40,057 nt of DNA from a bacterium (GTDB taxonomy: Bacteria; Acidobacteriota; Aminicenantia; Aminicenantales; Aminicenantaceae), in NCBI GenBank assembly GCA_018335295.1, contig JAGXKI010000013.1, positions 1 through 40,057 of the forward strand, given 5' to 3'. Position numbers and translations under genes: made by a program. Shown here piece after piece: positions 19,663 through 27,693 of this stretch; within the stretch, counting starts at the first letter, position 1, and every line of letters begins with the position of its first letter. The notes under the pieces are model-generated. The model was not told the DNA's origin. It did no database searches and was given only the letters and a program-made list of their open reading frames with translations.

Positions 19663-20733
19663 TTATTCCAATTTTTCCAGCTCATAGTTTGTAGTCCCCA
19701 TCCCGATTTTTTCGGCATGCTTGATCTGGACGGACCAGTCCACGTCGTTGCTTTCTTTCAAGATATCCTTGTCATTCTTCTGGATAATCAAATCCACTGA
19801 AGCTTGATCCAGGGCCACCGGGTCCAAGGAAGCCAAAAGACCTATATCCTCGGTGATGTTTTTTTCCTTATCGCCCATACAGTCGCAATCTCTTGTGACC
19901 TGGAGAAGAAAATTTATGTAGCCGATCCGGCTCTGGAAAAGATTTTGAGCCGTGTAGGCATACTCGGCCATTTTTTCCTGAACCCTCCGGTTATCCTGAT
20001 CCCAGCGCAGTTTGATGGCTCCGGGTTTGCAGACCACCAGACACTCCCCACATCCTATGCATTTCCTCTCTATAATGAGCGCTTTCCCGTTATCTTCCAC
20101 AATGGCTTCGGTGGGACAGATATCATAACAGAGGGAACAATTCTTGCATTTCTTCTGATTGACCCACGGATGGACATCGGAGTGCTGTTCCATTTTACCG
20201 GCCCGGGAAGCGCATCCCATTCCCATATTCTTGATGGCCGCACCAAAACCGGTGAGGACATGACCGGTGAAATGGCTCAAACAAACCAGAGCATCGGTAT
20301 CCAAAAATCCTCGGGCGATCTTGGCCGAATTCACCCGGGGAAGGTCCACCTGGATTTCTTCATTCTCCCGGCCGATCAATCCGTCCAGTAAAATGACGGG
20401 AACCCCCAGCTTTTCCAGTCTGAATCCGTGTCTCCATGCTATTTCATGATGATCGATGGCATGGTTTCGTTTCCCTCTGTAGAGAGTGCTGGTATCTGTT
20501 AAAAAAAGCTTGTCTGTTTTCTCTTTCAATGCTTGAATCAAATTTAAAAGCCACGGGGGCTTTATATGACCCTCGTTTCCTTCTTCCCCGAAATGAATCT
20601 TTAAACCTACGAATGTATCTCTGTCCAATTTTTGTTCGATGCCCAGTTTATGAAAAAGCCGTTCGGTTTTCTGGGCAAGTTGCTTATTTTTTTCTTCTCT
20701 GGTTGCTGGAATGAAGTAGACCTTACTAGACAT
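19663..20733 (-). CDS. DUF362 protein with two [4Fe-4S] ferredoxin clusters
   Basis: Residues 1-200 are a DUF362 domain (VGLKIHFGEEGNEGHIKPPW, DTSTLYRGKRNHA, LSHFTGHVLTGFGAAIKNMGMGC). Then come two ferredoxin motifs, CKNCSLCYDICP and CIGCGECLVVCKPG, both with complete CxxCxxCxxxC ligands. The C-terminal segment has CDCMGD, another cysteine pair. The family is thought to be redox-active but has no firm general function. The start at 20733 is chosen from GGGAG about 7 nt upstream, giving 356 residues; more N-terminal Met codons are possible. It overlaps the upstream aminotransferase gene by 8 bp, implying coupled translation. Confidence 0.88.
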   Translation of the reverse strand: MSSKVYFIPATREEKNKQLAQKTERLFHKLGIEQKLDRDTFVGLKIHFGEEGNEGHIKPPWLLNLIQALKEKTDKLFLTDTSTLYRGKRNHAIDHHEIAWRHGFRLEKLGVPVILLDGLIGRENEEIQVDLPRVNSAKIARGFLDTDALVCLSHFTGHVLTGFGAAIKNMGMGCASRAGKMEQHSDVHPWVNQKKCKNCSLCYDICPTEAIVEDNGKALIIERKCIGCGECLVVCKPGAIKLRWDQDNRRVQEKMAEYAYTAQNLFQSRIGYINFLLQVTRDCDCMGDKEKNITEDIGLLASLDPVALDQASVDLIIQKNDKDILKESNDVDWSVQIKHAEKIGMGTTNYELEKLE

Positions 20734-21898
20734 GGCTAACTCCCTGTTCATCGGAATTTTCCAGAATCTTGCTGGCGGCCACAATCCCAGCCTGGGGTTT
20801 GAATGAATAGCCTAAAGTGGTGAGAGTCTTTTCCACTCCTTCAAGGGCAAAATAAACCTGGGAAAAGGAAAGGTTTCCCATATGCCCCATCCGGAATACC
20901 TTTCCAGCCGTCTCACCCAACCCCCCGGCAACCACAATCCCGTTTTGGTTTAAAGTGGAGCGGAAGGGTTTATCTTCGACTCCTTGGGGATAAGAAGCCA
21001 CCGTGAGTGTATCAGCCAGAAAAGGTTTGCGGGTGAAAAAAGAAAAACCCAGTGCCTCCAGAGCCGCCCTCAACGCTCTGGCCACTTGGTTATGGCGTTG
21101 GAACCTTCGGGTCAAACCTTCTTCCATCACAATTCGGGTTCCTTCCGTGAAGGCCCTGATTTCATTCACACAGGGCGTAGAGAAATATTTAGAAGGGTCT
21201 TTCATAATGGGAAGCCAGTTCAAAAGGTCTGAGTAATAGGCAGGGATGGATTTCATTCTTTTTCTCTTTTTCATGGCGGCTTCAGAGAGAACCAGAAGGG
21301 CTAATCCCGGAGGAACCCCCAAACACTTCTGGGCCGCCGTCAGGATGACATCGATTCCCCAATCATCCATCCTCTCTTCAATCCCTCCGGTGGCGCAAAC
21401 CCCATCCACGATGAAAAAGGGTGGTTTTTCTTTCAAAATCCGGGCGTAATCCTTAACCGGAGCACAGGCTCCCGTGGCTGTGTCCACATGGGTGGAGACC
21501 ACAGCGGTATATTTTTCCTCCGATAATTTTTTTTCCAATTCTTCGGGTCGAACCGCTTCCCCCCAGGAGCTCTGAATCACATCGCAATCCAGGCCAAAAC
21601 TTTGGCTGATCTGAACCATCCTCTGTCCAAAGTAGCCCTGGGAGAGGACCAAAAATCTTTCCCCTTTTTCTACGGTGTTCAAAAGAGCCATCTCCATAGC
21701 TAAAGTCCCGGCTCCGGCTATAACGAAAGGCTCTCCTCTCTCACAAAAGGCGATCTTTTTGAGATTGGCCAGCCCTTCTTTCATTTCAGAGACCATAACC
21801 GGGCTCACATGAGAGACCGTGGGAAGGGACAGCGTCTGTACGATCCGTGGATGAACTGGGGTGGGTCCGGGTATCATTAACAATTTTTCTCTTTGCAT
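20726..21898 (-). CDS. Class V PLP-dependent aminotransferase (alanine-glyoxylate / serine-pyruvate type)
   Basis: The N-terminal MIPGPTPVHPRI and the GAGTLAMEMAL phosphate-binding turn are typical of the SPT/AGT branch of fold-type I aminotransferases. FIVDGVCATGG supplies the cofactor-ring Asp and LTAAQKCLGVPPG the Schiff-base Lys. The closing segment FRMGHMGN is also conserved in the group. Such enzymes move amino groups between alanine or serine and glyoxylate or pyruvate; the exact pair cannot be told. The 390 residues are normal. ATG is supported by AGGAG 3-4 nt upstream. It is the first gene of a pair with the overlapping DUF362 ferredoxin gene. Confidence 0.9.
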   Translation of the reverse strand: MQREKLLMIPGPTPVHPRIVQTLSLPTVSHVSPVMVSEMKEGLANLKKIAFCERGEPFVIAGAGTLAMEMALLNTVEKGERFLVLSQGYFGQRMVQISQSFGLDCDVIQSSWGEAVRPEELEKKLSEEKYTAVVSTHVDTATGACAPVKDYARILKEKPPFFIVDGVCATGGIEERMDDWGIDVILTAAQKCLGVPPGLALLVLSEAAMKKRKRMKSIPAYYSDLLNWLPIMKDPSKYFSTPCVNEIRAFTEGTRIVMEEGLTRRFQRHNQVARALRAALEALGFSFFTRKPFLADTLTVASYPQGVEDKPFRSTLNQNGIVVAGGLGETAGKVFRMGHMGNLSFSQVYFALEGVEKTLTTLGYSFKPQAGIVAASKILENSDEQGVSHV

Positions 21899-22028
21899 TC
21901 TCTCTCCTTTCTTTACCCTGAACTATTCATAAAAATGTGAATAATCCAGGCTATGTACTCTCTTTTATTTTCATGGATAATCTTTTTGAAATCAAGGCAA
22001 ATCCCGTCCCAACCAAGAGAAAGAGAAG

Positions 22029-22123
22029 GGGTCAGACCGAATTTAAGTTACAGATATTAAACAACTTAATTTTAATATTCTCTTTATTGATTTATTATCA
22101 ACAATTTAAATTCGGTCTGACCC
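22029..22123. repeat. 95-bp element with perfect 18-bp terminal inverted repeats
   Basis: The left end GGGTCAGACCGAATTTAA (22029-22046) is the exact reverse complement of the right end (22106-22123). The 59-bp centre is AT-rich. The element lies between two minus-strand genes with no obvious target-site duplication. The end motif GGTCAGACC also occurs in a hairpin at 38079-38102. It looks like a small non-autonomous mobile or REP-type palindrome. Confidence 0.75.
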
Positions 22124-22170
22124 AATATTAACACAGAAAGAGTAAGAATAAATGTTCTATAAGCTCATTT

Positions 22171-24270
22171 CTACTTTTTGTCTTGGCCGGGGAGGATTTT
22201 ATAATTGGTTCCTTGATAACAGACGATCATTTGGGAGCCTACAGAAAGGAATTCGGCCAACTCCGGTTTTCGGGATAAAAGGTCAAAATACTCGGGAGTG
22301 TTGAATTCAATTTCTTTGAGGGAAGCTCCTTCTTTGTAGTCGCTGTCCACCCACATTCCGTCTTTGAGGTAAAACGTTTTGTTTTCTTTGTACCGAATCT
22401 TTTGAGAGGAAACTTCCACTCCCTGGTCCACAGCCTTTAAGCTCTGGGTGGCCCGGGCCAGCTGGACGGCTCCTTTCCCGGTCACCTTTCGGGCCTCAAA
22501 GGCTTGGGCGGCTTCGGGTGCAACCATATCCAGGCTCTGCCTTTCTTCCTCTGTGACCAGAAAGGAAGTATAAGGAGTCACGATACCGTACTTGGTTCCC
22601 AATCTCTTCACTTCCTCCACCAGTTCCTCTTTTTCTCCATGGAGCCGGATTTCTTCCAGTAAATACCCGACTCTCCGGGAAGCCCACAGCCGGGGAAGAA
22701 AATTATAGCCCTCCTCTTCGGTCAATTCCTGATCCTGGAGACGGAAATGCTTTTCTTTTTCTCCCACTTTTCCGGAAAGCACCACTTCCACCGGACCGGA
22801 TCCTGTGCAGCGTCCCACCATCACCAACTGAGTGCCTTTGAATAAATCGGGAAGCATTCGGGGATAAGAATCCTTGACCTCTATCCCCTTGAAATCGACT
22901 TCCAGATGAGAGAGAACCGGAGAGGAAATCTTTTCATAATAATGGGAAATTCCCACCTCTAAATTTTCATCCTCTCCGATGTAAACAGAAGTCCCTTTGT
23001 TTTCTAGAGACAATCGGTCCAGAAGTTCCGTGTTGACATCATAGCCCACTCCGAACACCATCATCCGGGCCTTCTCCGGGTTGGATTCACGGATATTTCC
23101 CAGGATCCGGGCGGTATCGGTTATCCCCACAGTGGGGCGCCCGTCGGTAAGAAAAAGGATGTATCGAGGTCTTTCTTCCGACTTTCTGATTTTCAGAGCC
23201 CGGAGCAGAGCCTCGTTGATGTTAGTCCCTCCAGCATCCTCTATCTCTTCTACAAACCGGAGAGCTTTTTCCTTGTTCGCTGGAGTGGCCGGGAGTAGAT
23301 TGGAAGAAAAGACATCCACTCCATCGTCAAAATCAACCAGGGAAAACCGGTCTTCCTTCTTGAGATGATGGATGACAAACCTGGCTGCTTCCTTGACCTG
23401 TTCGATTTTCTTTCCTTTCATGCTTCCGGAACTGTCGATGACAAAAATCAGGTCTTTTTGAAGGATTTTCTTTTTCTTTTGGACATAGGAGGGGGAAGCT
23501 AAAAACATGAAATAACTTTTCCAATTCATAAAAGAAAGACCTATATCATCTTCAGAGAGGGAATAATACAGGACAAAATCTTTATCTGGTTTGACGTTTT
23601 GATCTTCATAGCTGACGCTCGCCGTGCCCTTGTCCTGGCGTCTGACCGATACTTTATGAGTAGGAGAATAGATATTGGTCAGAGGGCTTTTTGAGGATAG
23701 CTCGACCGATACCGTCACTTCTTTGAGGGGTTTGAGGGAAAATCTTTCTGTATCCAAAGGATACACATAGCGGACCAGGTTGTGCTCTGCCTTCAGCATC
23801 TCTGTGTAAGAGAGTTTGACCCTCTTTTCTCCTCCCCCGGGAATTGGGTAGATTCGGGCGCGGAACATGTTGCGTCCTGCATATTCCAGAAGAGCCGGGT
23901 CTTTGAGCCGCCTTACAATATCTTCATAGACTCGTCGGGCCTCCTTGCTGTCCAGCACCTCCCCTTCCACCTTTTTCCCTCCCACATAAAGGGAAAATTC
24001 TGAAATGGCAGCACCCTCAGGAAGAGGAAAGATGAATTCACCTTCAATATCTTTGGGATAATTGTTGACAAAGACCTGGTCGATGGTGGTCTGAGCAGCC
24101 TGATCTGTAATCTTTACATGGACCCTGTGGTACTTGACTGTAAGAGGGGGGATCTCTTCTCCCGGACGGGGAAGAGGAATGATGAAACCATCTCCCCGGG
24201 CCCTTTCCATCCCTATACCGGTTAACAAAAAAGAGAAGAGACACAGGCTTAAAATAAATTTTTTTCTCAT
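22171..24270 (-). CDS. Exported VIT and von Willebrand factor A domain protein
   Basis: A signal peptide (MRKKFILSLCLFSFLLTG, about 1-25) is followed by a VIT (inter-alpha-trypsin inhibitor) domain, about 35-165, with VFVNNYPKDIEGEFIFPLPE and EYAGRNMFRARIYPI. A VWA domain from about residue 275 has the metal-binding MIDAS start DLIFVIDSSGSMKG, intact DxSxS. The C-terminal 250 residues are a less conserved tail with no transmembrane anchor or sorting signal seen. VIT-VWA proteins are usually extracytoplasmic adhesion or binding proteins. The start at 24270 is set by AAGGAGGG 5 nt upstream; an open extension 30 codons further has no signal peptide. Length 699 residues. Confidence 0.88.
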   Translation of the reverse strand: MRKKFILSLCLFSFLLTGIGMERARGDGFIIPLPRPGEEIPPLTVKYHRVHVKITDQAAQTTIDQVFVNNYPKDIEGEFIFPLPEGAAISEFSLYVGGKKVEGEVLDSKEARRVYEDIVRRLKDPALLEYAGRNMFRARIYPIPGGGEKRVKLSYTEMLKAEHNLVRYVYPLDTERFSLKPLKEVTVSVELSSKSPLTNIYSPTHKVSVRRQDKGTASVSYEDQNVKPDKDFVLYYSLSEDDIGLSFMNWKSYFMFLASPSYVQKKKKILQKDLIFVIDSSGSMKGKKIEQVKEAARFVIHHLKKEDRFSLVDFDDGVDVFSSNLLPATPANKEKALRFVEEIEDAGGTNINEALLRALKIRKSEERPRYILFLTDGRPTVGITDTARILGNIRESNPEKARMMVFGVGYDVNTELLDRLSLENKGTSVYIGEDENLEVGISHYYEKISSPVLSHLEVDFKGIEVKDSYPRMLPDLFKGTQLVMVGRCTGSGPVEVVLSGKVGEKEKHFRLQDQELTEEEGYNFLPRLWASRRVGYLLEEIRLHGEKEELVEEVKRLGTKYGIVTPYTSFLVTEEERQSLDMVAPEAAQAFEARKVTGKGAVQLARATQSLKAVDQGVEVSSQKIRYKENKTFYLKDGMWVDSDYKEGASLKEIEFNTPEYFDLLSRKPELAEFLSVGSQMIVCYQGTNYKILPGQDKK

Positions 24271-24390
24271 CGAACCCTCCTTATGGAAAATTCTTGATCT
24301 ACTGGTATAACTCCCCTTTCTCCTGTAAAGTTCCATCTCTGTCTTTATCTTTCCCCTCAAAGAGCTCTTTCCCTGATCAGAAGGAAGTTT

Positions 24391-24405
24391 ATAGGCCTTG
24401 CCTAT
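24391..24405. other. Small hairpin upstream of the VIT/VWA gene
   Basis: ATAGGC-CTT-GCCTAT is a perfect 6-bp stem with a 3-nt loop, placed between the longer hairpin at 24418 and the VIT/VWA gene. Confidence 0.4.
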
Positions 24406-24417
24406 GGTAATGGAGGT

Positions 24418-24448
24418 GGTAAAAGGAATAACCCTCTTTCCTTTTACC
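24418..24448. terminator. Perfect 11-bp hairpin after the HAD phosphatase gene
   Basis: GGTAAAAGGAA (24418-24428) and TTCCTTTTACC (24438-24448) pair perfectly around a 9-nt loop, about 24 nt beyond the HAD stop codon. No T run follows on the minus strand, so it may be an mRNA-end-protecting or regulatory hairpin and not a classic terminator. Confidence 0.45.
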
Positions 24449-24471
24449 TGGGACCAAAAAAAGGCTCAACC

Positions 24472-25062
24472 CTAATGCTCCCCCTTTATCAATTCTTTGA
24501 CCTTTTCTTTCAACTCACTCACTGTGGAGAAAAATTGGATATCATCCCCTGAGAAATCTGTTTTTTCCGGGCCTAAAATAAAAATCCATGGTATTCCGGC
24601 CTCCCGAGCCGCCTTGATATCATAGTGAGAATCTCCCACCGCACAGCACTCCTCTGCCTTTAGGGAAAATCGTTCCAATACTTCTAAAAAGGGAGAACCG
24701 GAGGGTTTCCACAGTCCACTTTCCCGCGAAATCACACAATCGAAGTCCAAGTTGAATTTTTTCAATAGAAACCGAACATTCTTGCGGGAATTATTGGTGA
24801 CCACGGCTTTTTTGATTCTATTCTCCGATAAAAACTCTAACAAGCCATCCATGCCTTCCTTCAACACCGCCTTCCGGGTGGCTTCCTGTTCGTACTTCTC
24901 CAGGATCTGCCTTTTTTTAGATTTTTCCGGCTCCGGAAGTTCCTGAAGGAAGGAGAGAATGGGTTTGCCCTGGGTCCCCAACTCTTCCTTGATCCTTTTC
25001 CAGTCATAAGGGACTTCCACAATAGTCCCATCCAGGTCAAAGAGGACTCCTTTAAGTTTCAT
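24472..25062 (-). CDS. HAD-family phosphatase (phosphoglycolate-phosphatase-like)
   Basis: The four HAD motifs are present: LFDLDGT with nucleophile Asp9 and Asp11, VVTNNS, a Lys-containing motif III region (ESGLWKPSG), and GDSHYDIKAAREAG for magnesium. A helical C1 cap lies between motifs I and II, as in phosphoglycolate phosphatases and other small-molecule phosphatases. The length of 196 residues is slightly short but complete. The substrate is unknown. It lies 22 bp downstream of the AstE/AspA-type gene, so the two are likely co-transcribed. Confidence 0.85.
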   Translation of the reverse strand: MKLKGVLFDLDGTIVEVPYDWKRIKEELGTQGKPILSFLQELPEPEKSKKRQILEKYEQEATRKAVLKEGMDGLLEFLSENRIKKAVVTNNSRKNVRFLLKKFNLDFDCVISRESGLWKPSGSPFLEVLERFSLKAEECCAVGDSHYDIKAAREAGIPWIFILGPEKTDFSGDDIQFFSTVSELKEKVKELIKGEH

Positions 25063-25084
25063 GAAAGAGGTCTTTCCTTTATCT

Positions 25085-26155
25085 CTATTTTTCCTTAACC
25101 CGGCCTATTTCATACACAGGTTCTCCTTTGTTGGCCGGAGGTGTGTTCACGATGTAGAGAATCATCCCGCTAAAAGGAGCATAGAATTCTTGAACCACTT
25201 CTCCAAAGTAATCCGTCACATAACCAATCTTTTCTCCCTTGGCTGCGTAGTAACCCATTTCGGTTAGAGGAAAGAAAAGTCCGTCATGATCCGATCTCAC
25301 CACTTCATAATGGTCGATCCAGACAGGCTCTTCAGTGAATTGGGGATTTCCTTCGATCATTTGGAAAAGCTTCATCACATTCATAATCCCCTTGACATTC
25401 CGGAGCACGGCTTTCTGGTCGGTCCTTCCCAGGTAACCCGATTCTGTGGTTATAGCGGGTGTGGAGAGCAGGACCGAGGTATTTCCCAAATACTTGGATT
25501 GGCTCAAATCCTTGGTCCGGGATTTATCGATGATGATGTGTTTAATACCGAAGGCCAGAGCCATTTTTTTTGTGGTCTGGTCCAGTTTCTCGTTCCCTGT
25601 GACCATCCAATAGAGGTAGGGAATCAGAGCTTCGTTCCCATCCCCACAATGAAGGTCGATGAGGTAATCGCTCCGCTCGATGACCTCTTTCTTCAGCACA
25701 TGGGCAATCCTTTCGCTTATGGATCCCTCTGGATCCCCAGGGAAAACCCGGTTTAAATTTTTCCAGTCATAAGGGTTGTAGTAGATAATCCTTTTTTGGA
25801 AGGCGTGAAGATTGGCTATGTGGACAAGGATCAAAGTTCCGGACAATTCAGCGGGATCGATCATCTTTTTGATCTTGTAAAGGGATAATATAGGGGGATA
25901 TTCAAAAGCATGAATCCCGGCTACCAGAGCCAGCGTTTTCCCCTGTTTAGCCCCATTGATTACCGTAAAGGGAATCCTGCTGCCGATTCCTCCCTTTTCC
26001 GGGACATCTAAATACCCTGATTTCATCTCGCCCGGAGAAACGGTTATTTCCCCAATACGAAAGGCCTCCCTGTTCTGAAAAGCAGTGCCCCAGGTCACAC
26101 AACCCAGGATCAGGATAAACCCTAAACAAAACTGGAACAAACTATATTTTTTCAT
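25085..26155 (-). CDS. Exported succinylglutamate desuccinylase / aspartoacylase-type zinc hydrolase
   Basis: The protein has an M14-like AstE/AspA fold. GIHAFEYPP supplies the first zinc His and Glu, DLHCGDGNE the second His, and TTESGY the likely catalytic Glu. An N-terminal signal (MKKYSLFQFCLGFILILGC) is present, and ILGC before residue 19 resembles a lipobox, so it may be a lipoprotein. Most AstE/AspA enzymes are cytoplasmic; an exported one could cut amide bonds of peptides or envelope material instead of N-acyl amino acids. ATG 26155 has AAGGAGG 5-6 nt upstream, giving 356 residues; an in-frame ATG 7 codons upstream lacks one. Confidence 0.82.
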   Translation of the reverse strand: MKKYSLFQFCLGFILILGCVTWGTAFQNREAFRIGEITVSPGEMKSGYLDVPEKGGIGSRIPFTVINGAKQGKTLALVAGIHAFEYPPILSLYKIKKMIDPAELSGTLILVHIANLHAFQKRIIYYNPYDWKNLNRVFPGDPEGSISERIAHVLKKEVIERSDYLIDLHCGDGNEALIPYLYWMVTGNEKLDQTTKKMALAFGIKHIIIDKSRTKDLSQSKYLGNTSVLLSTPAITTESGYLGRTDQKAVLRNVKGIMNVMKLFQMIEGNPQFTEEPVWIDHYEVVRSDHDGLFFPLTEMGYYAAKGEKIGYVTDYFGEVVQEFYAPFSGMILYIVNTPPANKGEPVYEIGRVKEK

Positions 26156-26333
26156 TACATCCTCCTTTCCATCCACAGAACCTTTATTTTATCTAAACCC
26201 TATTCAGAGGTCTAGAATTTCAAAAAATAAAACAACGAAGAGCCCGTTTTTTTAATGAGTAATCATTTTCAAAACCTTAAGGAAAATAAATGACTTTACT
26301 TATAGAAATGTTTATTTTCTTGATGAAAATTTA

Positions 26334-26362
26334 TTGCTTAATCAAATTCCTTTTGTTATAAT
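26334..26362 (+). promoter_or_regulatory. Promoter of the 84-residue membrane protein gene
   Basis: TTGCTT (26334-26339), 17 bp, perfect TATAAT (26357-26362), with the ATG about 41 nt beyond the -10 box and a good Shine-Dalgarno between. Confidence 0.6.
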
Positions 26363-26403
26363 CTTTTTCTTAATTTTAAATTTAGATAGAGGGAGGTAAT
26401 CTC

Positions 26404-26658
26404 ATGGGTAAATATCTGGCTATTATCGGTGGATTGATAGCGATGGCCGGTGGTGTGATACTTGTTCTCTTTGTATGGTGGCGGGAGTTCTATGAACTCA
26501 TATTCGGAGCCATTCCCCCTGTGCTTTTCTTTGGCGGACTTATTGCCGTTATTGCCGGAATCAGCAGCATCAAAGATGCCGTCAGAACCAAAAAGTTGGA
26601 AGAAGAAACAGCTGAAGAAACCCCCGAAGAATCAACCGAAGAAAAGAAAACCGAATAA
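26404..26658 (+). CDS. Small two-helix membrane protein
   Basis: I do not recognise a named family. It has 84 residues: glycine-rich membrane helix (YLAIIGGLIAMAGGVILVLFV), a short WWREFYELI loop, a second helix (PPVLFFGGLIAVIAGISSI), then a highly acidic/threonine-rich cytoplasmic tail (EEETAEETPEESTEEKKTE). GGGAGG lies 8 nt before the ATG and a clear promoter precedes it, so it is very likely expressed. The next gene has its own promoter. Function unknown. Confidence 0.75.
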   Translation: MGKYLAIIGGLIAMAGGVILVLFVWWREFYELIFGAIPPVLFFGGLIAVIAGISSIKDAVRTKKLEEETAEETPEESTEEKKTE

Positions 26659-26724
26659 ACGCCTCCGTCTTAACTCACGGAATTATCTAAAAATTCTCCA
26701 TTTTTTTCTATTCCTACATTTAAG

Positions 26725-26753
26725 TTGAAAAAATTTCTGTTTTTATGTAATAT
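26725..26753 (+). promoter_or_regulatory. Promoter of the ribbon-helix-helix gene
   Basis: TTGAAA (26725-26730), 17 bp, TAATAT (26748-26753), 33 nt before the ATG at 26787. Confidence 0.55.
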
Positions 26754-26786
26754 GTAATTGATTTACAAAAAACAGGAGTTAATAAA

Positions 26787-27182
26787 ATGGAGAATCAGGA
26801 AAGCAAAAAACAAAAACAGAACAAGGAAAAAAAACATCAGGGGAAACTCAACGAATTCGGGGATCAATTTGAAAAATTTGCTTCTAGGACCGCCGAATCC
26901 ATCAAGAAAGCCATTGACAAAGGGATGGCCTCACGAAATACAGTTCTGACCATTCGGGTGAATGACGAATCCAACAAAAAACTCAATATGTTGGTGGAAG
27001 CAGGTCTGTTTAAAAGCCGCTCCGAAAGCGCGGCCTTTCTCATCCAAGAAGGAATCAAAAAACAGAAATTTCTCTTTGATAAAATTTCCAGCAAACTGGA
27101 TGAGATAGACCAGATAAAAGAAGAACTCCAGGATATCATTAATCAGGAATTTAAAACCCAAGAAACCCCTTCCAAAAAATAG
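26787..27182 (+). CDS. Ribbon-helix-helix (CopG/MetJ-like) protein with coiled-coil tail
   Basis: A charged lysine-rich N-terminus and an amphipathic stretch (FEKFASRTAESIKKAIDKG) precede a likely ribbon-helix-helix fold: strand TVLTIRVND, helix ESNKKLNMLVEAGLF, turn KSRSES, helix AAFLIQEGIKKQ. The C-terminus is a short coiled coil (KISSKLDEIDQIKEELQDI). Such folds bind DNA as dimers. The 131 residues have no toxin partner next door. AGGAG with 8-nt spacing supports ATG 26787. A strong hairpin terminator follows, so it is a single-gene transcript. The RHH call is from pattern and carries moderate certainty. Confidence 0.65.
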   Translation: MENQESKKQKQNKEKKHQGKLNEFGDQFEKFASRTAESIKKAIDKGMASRNTVLTIRVNDESNKKLNMLVEAGLFKSRSESAAFLIQEGIKKQKFLFDKISSKLDEIDQIKEELQDIINQEFKTQETPSKK

Positions 27183-27197
27183 ACTGATTTTGGTTTG

Positions 27198-27228
27198 AAA
27201 ATTCTCTGTCTTTGAAAAGAGAATTTTT
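27198..27228 (+). terminator. Intrinsic terminator of the RHH gene
   Basis: AAAATTCTC (27198-27206) pairs with GAGAATTTT (27219-27227), leading into T-rich sequence. A 9-bp perfect but AT-rich stem with a 12-nt loop, 15 nt after the stop codon. Confidence 0.55.
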
Positions 27229-27234
27229 GTTCTC

Positions 27235-27263
27235 TTCTCAGTTTATTTTGATTGTGGTATTAT
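27235..27263 (+). promoter_or_regulatory. Putative promoter of the secreted protein-kinase pair, no leader
   Basis: TTCTCA (27235-27240), 17 bp, TATTAT (27258-27263), with only 7 nt to the GTG at 27271 and no Shine-Dalgarno between. Confidence 0.45.
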
Positions 27264-27270
27264 TCCTTTT

Positions 27271-27693
27271 GTGGCTCGCGCAGCAATCTCTCTTTTAGCC
27301 GTTTTCTCTTTTTTTCTTACCTCTACCAGCCAAAATATTGAAAAGGCCTTCCTCCAGAACAACCCCCGCATGCTTTACTCTCAATTCTCATCTGAAAAAC
27401 CCATCAATATCTCTTTCCCCCAACCCCTTTATTTTTCGGATCAAATCTCCGATCAACAGGCTTATTTCTTTTTCAAAAACATCTTTTCCACCTATTCCAC
27501 CTTTGAATTTTACTCGGAGAGAAAAATCACCTTTTCCGGAAAAAGAGGTTATATCCTGAAAGCCCGCTGGTCGTTTAAAAACAAAAAAAACAACAACCAA
27601 TATGTTTTTCATCTCTTTTTCTATTTATCCCAGAGCTCTAATTCTTCTAATAACCTTTGGAAAATCACTGAAATAAGGGCTGTAAAAATTTGA
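27271..27693 (+). CDS. Small secreted protein coupled to the NtrY-like kinase
   Basis: I do not recognise it with confidence. It has 140 residues with an N-terminal signal-peptide-like segment (AAISLLAVFSFFLTSTS). The mature part is strand-rich with a pattern resembling NTF2/SnoaL-like or DUF4783 proteins: a helix QNIEKAFLQNNPRMLYSQF, then beta strands, ending in WKITEIRAVKI. It begins with GTG and overlaps the kinase gene by 4 bp (TTGA), so both are translated together. That linkage suggests a periplasmic accessory or ligand-sensing partner; this is inference. Confidence 0.6.
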   Translation: MARAAISLLAVFSFFLTSTSQNIEKAFLQNNPRMLYSQFSSEKPINISFPQPLYFSDQISDQQAYFFFKNIFSTYSTFEFYSERKITFSGKRGYILKARWSFKNKKNNNQYVFHLFFYLSQSSNSSNNLWKITEIRAVKI

